Assembly (NCBI RefSeq): GCF_008831285.2
Contig: NC_045144.1
Coordinates: 17,685,716-17,749,715 of the forward strand
From: Nymphaea colorata
Lineage: Eukaryota; Streptophyta; Magnoliopsida; Nymphaeales; Nymphaeaceae
Length of the DNA stretch: 64,000 bases
Direction of reading: 5' to 3'
In this document: one piece after another, positions 58,900-64,000 of the stretch
Layout of the letters: each line of letters opens with the position of its first letter
Position numbering within the stretch: position 1 is the stretch's first letter
Made by a program: the position numbers and the translations under genes
The notes under the pieces: generated by a model
Seen by the model: the letters and a program-made list of their open reading frames with translations, nothing else
Database searches by the model: none
Told to the model about the DNA's origin: nothing

Positions 58900-60056
58900 T
58901 TAATTTCAAAATTTTTAAACAAGTTTTTGTATTGTTTGAAAGTTTACAAGCTTTGTGACCTTTTACAAACTTTCCAAAATGTTTGAACTTTTGAAATGTT
59001 TAACATCCCAATAGTTTGATAGCCAAAAAGACAATTTGTAAGGTCTCATAAATTTTATAAACTTCGTATAAATCTTTGAAAAATTCGTAATTTGCTTGGT
59101 TCTAAAAGCATTCCAATTTTTTTGAAAAGAATTTACAACTTTAACGATTGTACAATGTGATAAGACTTTTTCTTTTTTTTTTTCAACAGTTGCTAATGTT
59201 TCAAATATTTTGGAATTTTTGCAAATTTCTTATTTTTGTTTCTAAGACTAGTCTTTTTGGTGAAATGTGTGCGTAGTTTGACATTTTGCTTATCTTCATC
59301 AAATCTTTTATAGTTTTACAAAATTCTTGTACTTGCACTCAAAAATATGTCTCGTCAGGTTTTTACAAAATGTAAAAAATTTAACTAATTTCAATGGTTA
59401 TGAACACTCATAAACTTGAAGTTTCAAGGTTTTACTAAGTTTTGGTCTTTTTCATGGTTTTACTCTTCGAAATTTGCAACTCTTACAAGTTTATTACTTT
59501 GTTGAAACTTTAAACCTTTTTTTAATAATTGTAAATTGTGTCAAGCCTTTTTAAAAATTGCAAACACTTTAAGTTATTTTATAGTTTTGCAAATATCATT
59601 TCGAACTCATAAAATTTTGAAGGATTGCAAGTTTTCACGTTGTTTCCTTTTCAAAGGCATGTTTATTGGTTTTTCTGAAATTAATGCACTATTATAAATT
59701 TGCAAAAGTCAATATAAAATTTCTGGTCTTTCAAATTTCTGCACTTTTCATATGTTTTGGAAAGACTTGTTTTCAAAATTATATATTGTTTGAAAGTTTT
59801 ACTAGCTTTGTGACCTTTTACAAACTTTTCAAAATATTTGAACTTTTCAAATATATAGCATCCCAATATTTTGATAGCCAACAAACACAATTTCAAAAAG
59901 TCTCATAAATTTGATGAACTTTGTATAAATCTTTTGAAATTCAATTTTTTGCTTGGTTCCAAAAGCATTCATTTTTTTTTCGAAAAACTCTACAACTCTT
60001 ACAGTTCTACAACAAGATGAGACTTTTTTTTTAAAGTGCTAATTGTTTCAAAAAGT
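58900..60056. other. Probable artificial repeat of the pre-gap sequence
   Basis: This 1,157-bp stretch matches 57621-58799 (1,179 bp) from first to last base and differs mainly by single-base losses, mostly in homopolymers. That pattern fits an unmerged overlap between two contig ends, the second poorly polished. The same one-base losses continue to about 62 kb relative to unit A. Confidence 0.7.
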
Positions 60057-62990
60057 TTGGAAATTTTGCAAATGTCTTATTTTTGTTTCTAAAAAACTAA
60101 AAGTTTGTCTTGTTGATATATTTGGTGAAATGTGTGCATAGTTTGACATTTTGCTAAACTCATCAAATTGTTATAGTTTTATAAATTCTGGTACTTTTTC
60201 ACATGTTTTGCAATTCTAAAATTTGGACTCTTCATACTTTGTACGAAATCTAAACAATTTACCTAATTCCAATGGTTATGAACTCTCATAAACTTCAAAT
60301 TTTGAAGTTTTACTAGTTTGGTCCTTTTCAAGGTTTACTAGGTTGTACTTCGAAATTTGCAAACTTACAGGTTTATGACTTTGATGAAACTTTAACCTTT
60401 TTGTAATAATGAAAATGGTGTCAGATTTTTTTAAATTGCAAATACTTAAGCCTTTTTATAGCCTTGCAAATATCGTTCGAACTCATAATATTTTGAAGGA
60501 TTGAAATTTTACATTGTTTCCTTTTCAAAGGCAGTATTTACTACTTTTTGTGAAATTCATGTACTATTTGAAAATTTGCAAAGTCATGTAAAATGTTCTG
60601 TTTTTTCAAAATTTCTGCACTTTTCATATGTTTGGAAAGACTTTTTCCAAAGATTATTATGACTACACATTTTATACAAATTGTTGAAGTTTCAGATATT
60701 TACTAGTTTCAATTTTTTTTTAACAATTTTGTATTTTTTAAATGTTTTACTAGCTTTGCCACCTTTTACAAACTTTCCAAAATATTTGAACTTTTTAAAT
60801 ATATAACATCTCAATACTTTGATAGTCAATGAAACACAATTTCAAAAAGTCTCATAAATTTCATGAACTTTGTACAAATCTTCTGAAAATTCATATTTGC
60901 TTGGTTCCAAAAGCATTCAATTTTTTTTCAAAAAAGTTTACAACTCTTTCTGTTGTACAACTTGATGAGACTTTTGTCTTTTTTTTTTTTTACAGTGGCT
61001 AATGGTTTCAAAATTTGTAAATGTCTTATGTTTGTTTCTAAAAGTTAGTCTTGTTGATATATTTTGGTGAAATATGTGCATAGTTTGGCGTTTTGCAAAG
61101 CTTCATCAAATGTTTATAGTTTTACAAAATTCTTGTACTTTTTCACGTGTTTGCAATTCAAAAATTATGACTCTTCACATTTCTATAAATATCAAAAATT
61201 AACTAATTCCAATGGTTATGAATGCTCATAACATGAAATTTCAAGTTTTACTAGGTTTGGTCCTTTTTCAAGGGTTTTACTAGGTCTTATTTGAAATTTG
61301 CAACTCTTATAAGTTTTATGACTTTGGTGAAACTTTAATCTTTTTTAATAATTGAAAATGGTGTCAAGCCTTTTTAAAAGCTGCAAATACTTTTAAGCCA
61401 GTTTATAGCCTTGGACATATCGACTCGAACTCATAATATTTTTGAAGGATTGTAAAGTTTTCACATTGTTTCCTTTTCAAAGGCAGTGTTTACTGTTTTT
61501 TGTTAATTCATGTACTATTTGAAATTTGCACAAGTCAATATAAATTTTTCTGATTTTTCAAAATTTTGCACTTTTTCGTATGTTTTGGAAAGACTTGTTT
61601 TCTAAAGATTATGACTACACTTTTTATGCAAAATTGTTGAAATTTCAGATGTTTACTAATTTCAAAATTTTTAAACAATTATATATTGTTTGAAGTTTTT
61701 CAAGCTTTGTGACCTTTTACAAACTTTCCAAAAAGTTTGAACTTTCCAAATATTTAACATGCCAATACTTTGATGGCCAACAAAATACAATTTCAAAAGT
61801 CTCATAAATTTCATAAACTTTGTATGAATCTTTTAAAAATTCATATTTGCTTGGTTCCAAAACCATTGAAATTCTTTCGAAAAAATTTACAACTCTTACG
61901 GTTGTACAACGTGGTGTGACTTTTGTTTTTTTGTTTTTTGGTTTTGTAGTTGCTAATGGTTTTGAATAGTTCAGAAATTTTGCAAATGTCTTATTTTTGT
62001 TCTAAAAGTTAGTCTTCTTTCTAGATATATTTGGTGAAATGTGTTTATAGTTTGACATTTTGCTAAACTTCATCAAATCTTTTATTGTTTTACGAAGTTC
62101 CTTGTACTTTTTCACGTGATTGGCAACTCAAAATTTATGACTTTTCATATTTTCTACGAAATGTGAAAATTTAACTAATTCCAATGGTTATGAATGCTTC
62201 TTAAACTTGAAATTTCAAAGTTTTGCTGGGTTTTGGTCCCTTTTTACTGGGCTTTACTTCAAAATTTGCAACTCTTACAAGTTTTGTGACTTTAATGAAA
62301 GTTTAGCCCTTTTTTAATAATTGAAAATGGTGTCAAGCTGTTGGAAAATTTTGCGAATGTTTTATTTTGTTTTCTAAGTGTTTGCACTTTTTGTAGATTT
62401 TGGTGAAATGTCTGCACAATTTGAAGTTTTGCTATACTTCATTAAGTTTTTCGAAATTCTTGATATTTTCACATGTTTTGCAAACATTTTAAATTTTTTT
62501 AAAAAATTACGACTCTTCATGTTTTTTGCAATATGTCAATATTTCCAACATTAACTAATTTAAATTTTATAAGCACTTGTAAAATTTAAAAAAAAATCAG
62601 AAACATTGTGTGAGTTTTGTAAAATTTATAATTATCTTGATGCTTGATAGTAGTTTTTTGACTTTATAATATGTAGAATCCTTACAAGTTTTAAAACCTT
62701 ATATTAAGTGTGTCTTTTCATTTGTTGAAATGCTCTATACTGGTCTCTCAGTCTTTTGAGTGGGTCACAGGTCTTATTTGTCAGTTTTTTTTGTAAGATG
62801 TTTTAATGGCCCTGTTGTTATAACTCATGTTAGTAAAGGGCAAGTACTCTATATGGGTGTCTCTGTCTTTATGAGTTGGTCTCTCAGTGTTTATGATGTT
62901 GTTATAACTCTTATAAGTAAGGGGAGCACAATAATTTACTGTATCAAGGACATCTTAAACAAGGGTTTCAACCCTGTGTTCAAGAGTTTT

Positions 62991-64000
62991 GGAAGGAAAT
63001 CAATGGAATGAGAGGGGTAGGGGGGACGTGAAGATCCTGAATCACAAGGAAAGTGGAAGGATCGTGCTGGTCATGCGGCAGTCAGCAAAATATGTGGAGT
63101 ATTTGATGTATTGATTGAAGCATAGCTTGACAACGTATCCATATTTCTTCAAGATCTTGGTAGGATTCCTTTCCTTGTTAGATATAGGATTTGTTCCCTA
63201 TTTTGTAGCTGCTACAGCTCATCAAATGTTTTTTGCAGGGGCACCATTCCCTCCTAATTATAAGGATGTGGTCAAGACTATTTTCAAGTGCTTATTCTGT
63301 ATCTATGCACATATTTACAACTCACACTTCCAGAAGATTGAAGCCTTAAATAAGAAGTTCGCTTACATACTTGCTTTAAGCGTTTCATTCTGTTTACATG
63401 TGTAAGTCTTTCAGCTTATTTCCTTTCCCTTAAGTTTTTAACTTGTTTGATTAAATTGCTTCTATATCTGTTACCTCTTTTTGTCTCAACCTTCATTTCT
63501 GGAGATGCTTTTGTACTTTCTTGTGACTGAATTGCCCCTGTTTGTTCTGTGCTTCAAGCTTATCTAGCTCATTCTGCAGCCCTAAGCATAACCAATGAGT
63601 CCTTTTAGTAGTATGCGCAATTGCTTTTACTGTTTTTTTATAAATCAGTATTTTTTTTTTTTTATATTGTTGGACTTTAGCACCCACAATAGAATTTTAG
63701 AATGTTGTCCTTATGGGAGTCTCTGTTGTTATTCTCTGCTTTTATGAAAAGATAGAGTAGCTACTAGATTTCAAGAAGGAAAGCATTTTTTGCTTGATAT
63801 GATTATATTTTTAAAACAATGGCAAAACTGTTTTTTATAAACTTTTCAAAATTTTGAACTTTTCAAAATATTTAACATCAAATATTTTATTGACCAACTA
63901 AACTTAGTTTCTTAAATTTTTATAAATTTTAGAAACTTTGTGTAAATTTTTGACAATTCTTAGTTATTTTGACAGAAACATTCATGTTTTCTAAAATTTA
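62991..64000. repeat. Macro-repeat unit C (first 1,010 bp)
   Basis: This is the start of a third unit, cut by the window end. At two positions where A and B differ (41390/50915 and 41726/51251), C carries the A base (63025, 63361). The array therefore continues beyond the window. Confidence 0.9.
63076..63401 (+). pseudogene. MOB1-like fragment, broken (copy 3)
   Basis: Copy of 41441-41766 at offset +21,635, with the same defects; remnant 2 starts at 63239. It carries the copy 1 base at the site where copy 2 differs. Confidence 0.8.

Larger units (their letters stand above)
51705..62710. repeat. AT-rich tandem array, about 0.96-kb monomer (unit B)
   Basis: The same array as in unit A. CAATGGTTATGAAC-type landmarks lie near 53821, 54778, 55712, 58106, 59393, 60269, 61211 and 62185. 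The larger step 55712-58106 contains the GC-rich insertion. The 58106/59393 pair is probably one monomer shown twice across the assembly gap. Confidence 0.85.
50881..62990. repeat. Macro-repeat unit B (12,110 bp, contains a gap)
   Basis: It has the same order as unit A. It is longer because it keeps the full GC-rich element (56462-57525) and about 850 bp downstream that unit A has lost. It also contains a 100-N gap and a probably artificial repeat of about 1.16 kb after the gap. Without the latter two it would be about 10.85 kb. Confidence 0.9.

Noticed and set aside
41356-64000. CRISPR-like or prokaryotic repeat array
   Set aside because: Repeat periods are about 960 bp and about 10 kb in a plant genome; there are no short regular spacers.

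Overview
This is nuclear DNA of a flowering plant. Genes are split into many short exons with GT-AG introns, intergenic DNA is AT-rich and full of CT/GA and TA microsatellites, and the coding exons match plant-only or plastid-targeted families. I cannot name the species. No prokaryotic, viral or organellar genome structure is visible. All exon coordinates were derived by hand from splice sites and family conservation, and in every multi-exon model the reading phase closes across all junctions.

Gene part (1-38.4 kb). On the minus strand at the left edge is the first exon of CYP51 (sterol 14-demethylase); the rest lies outside the window. Then come CRL (chromophore lyase-like CRUMPLED LEAF, +, 9 exons, with one GC-AG intron), a rubredoxin-like thylakoid protein (-, 4 exons), CCB1 (cytochrome b6 haem c-i attachment factor, +, 4 exons), FKBP19 (thylakoid lumen immunophilin, -, 10 exons), an IRX10-type xylan xylosyltransferase (GT47, +, 4 exons) and a plastid transaldolase TRA2 (+, 7 exons). 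Five of these seven genes encode plastid proteins, for the envelope, thylakoid, lumen and stroma. The rubredoxin gene and CCB1 are divergent with only 339 bp between their start codons. From memory, two gene pairs (CRL with rubredoxin, FKBP19 with TRA2) are also neighbours in Arabidopsis, so this looks like old conserved gene order.

Mobile DNA between and inside genes. There are two tRNA-derived SINE families, each with one copy flanked by a perfect target-site duplication (13 and 12 bp). A non-autonomous hAT-like element with an 8-bp duplication sits in CRL intron 4. A small AT-rich MITE-like family has four copies, and a lone CACTA-type terminus lies at 40.6 kb. Two local segmental duplications are also present.

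Repeat part (41.36 kb to the end). Three head-to-tail macro-repeats (9,525 bp; 12,110 bp; a third cut by the window end) each start with the same broken MOB1 kinase-activator gene fragment. Each complete unit then runs through many diverged copies of an AT-rich tandem repeat of about 0.96 kb. In the first two units a GC-rich transposon-like element carrying a long TCC-type polypyrimidine tract has inserted into one of these repeats; the second copy keeps an 11-bp target-site duplication. The second unit contains a 100-N assembly gap. The 1.16 kb after the gap repeats the 1.18 kb before it with many single-base losses, so that part is probably an assembly artefact.
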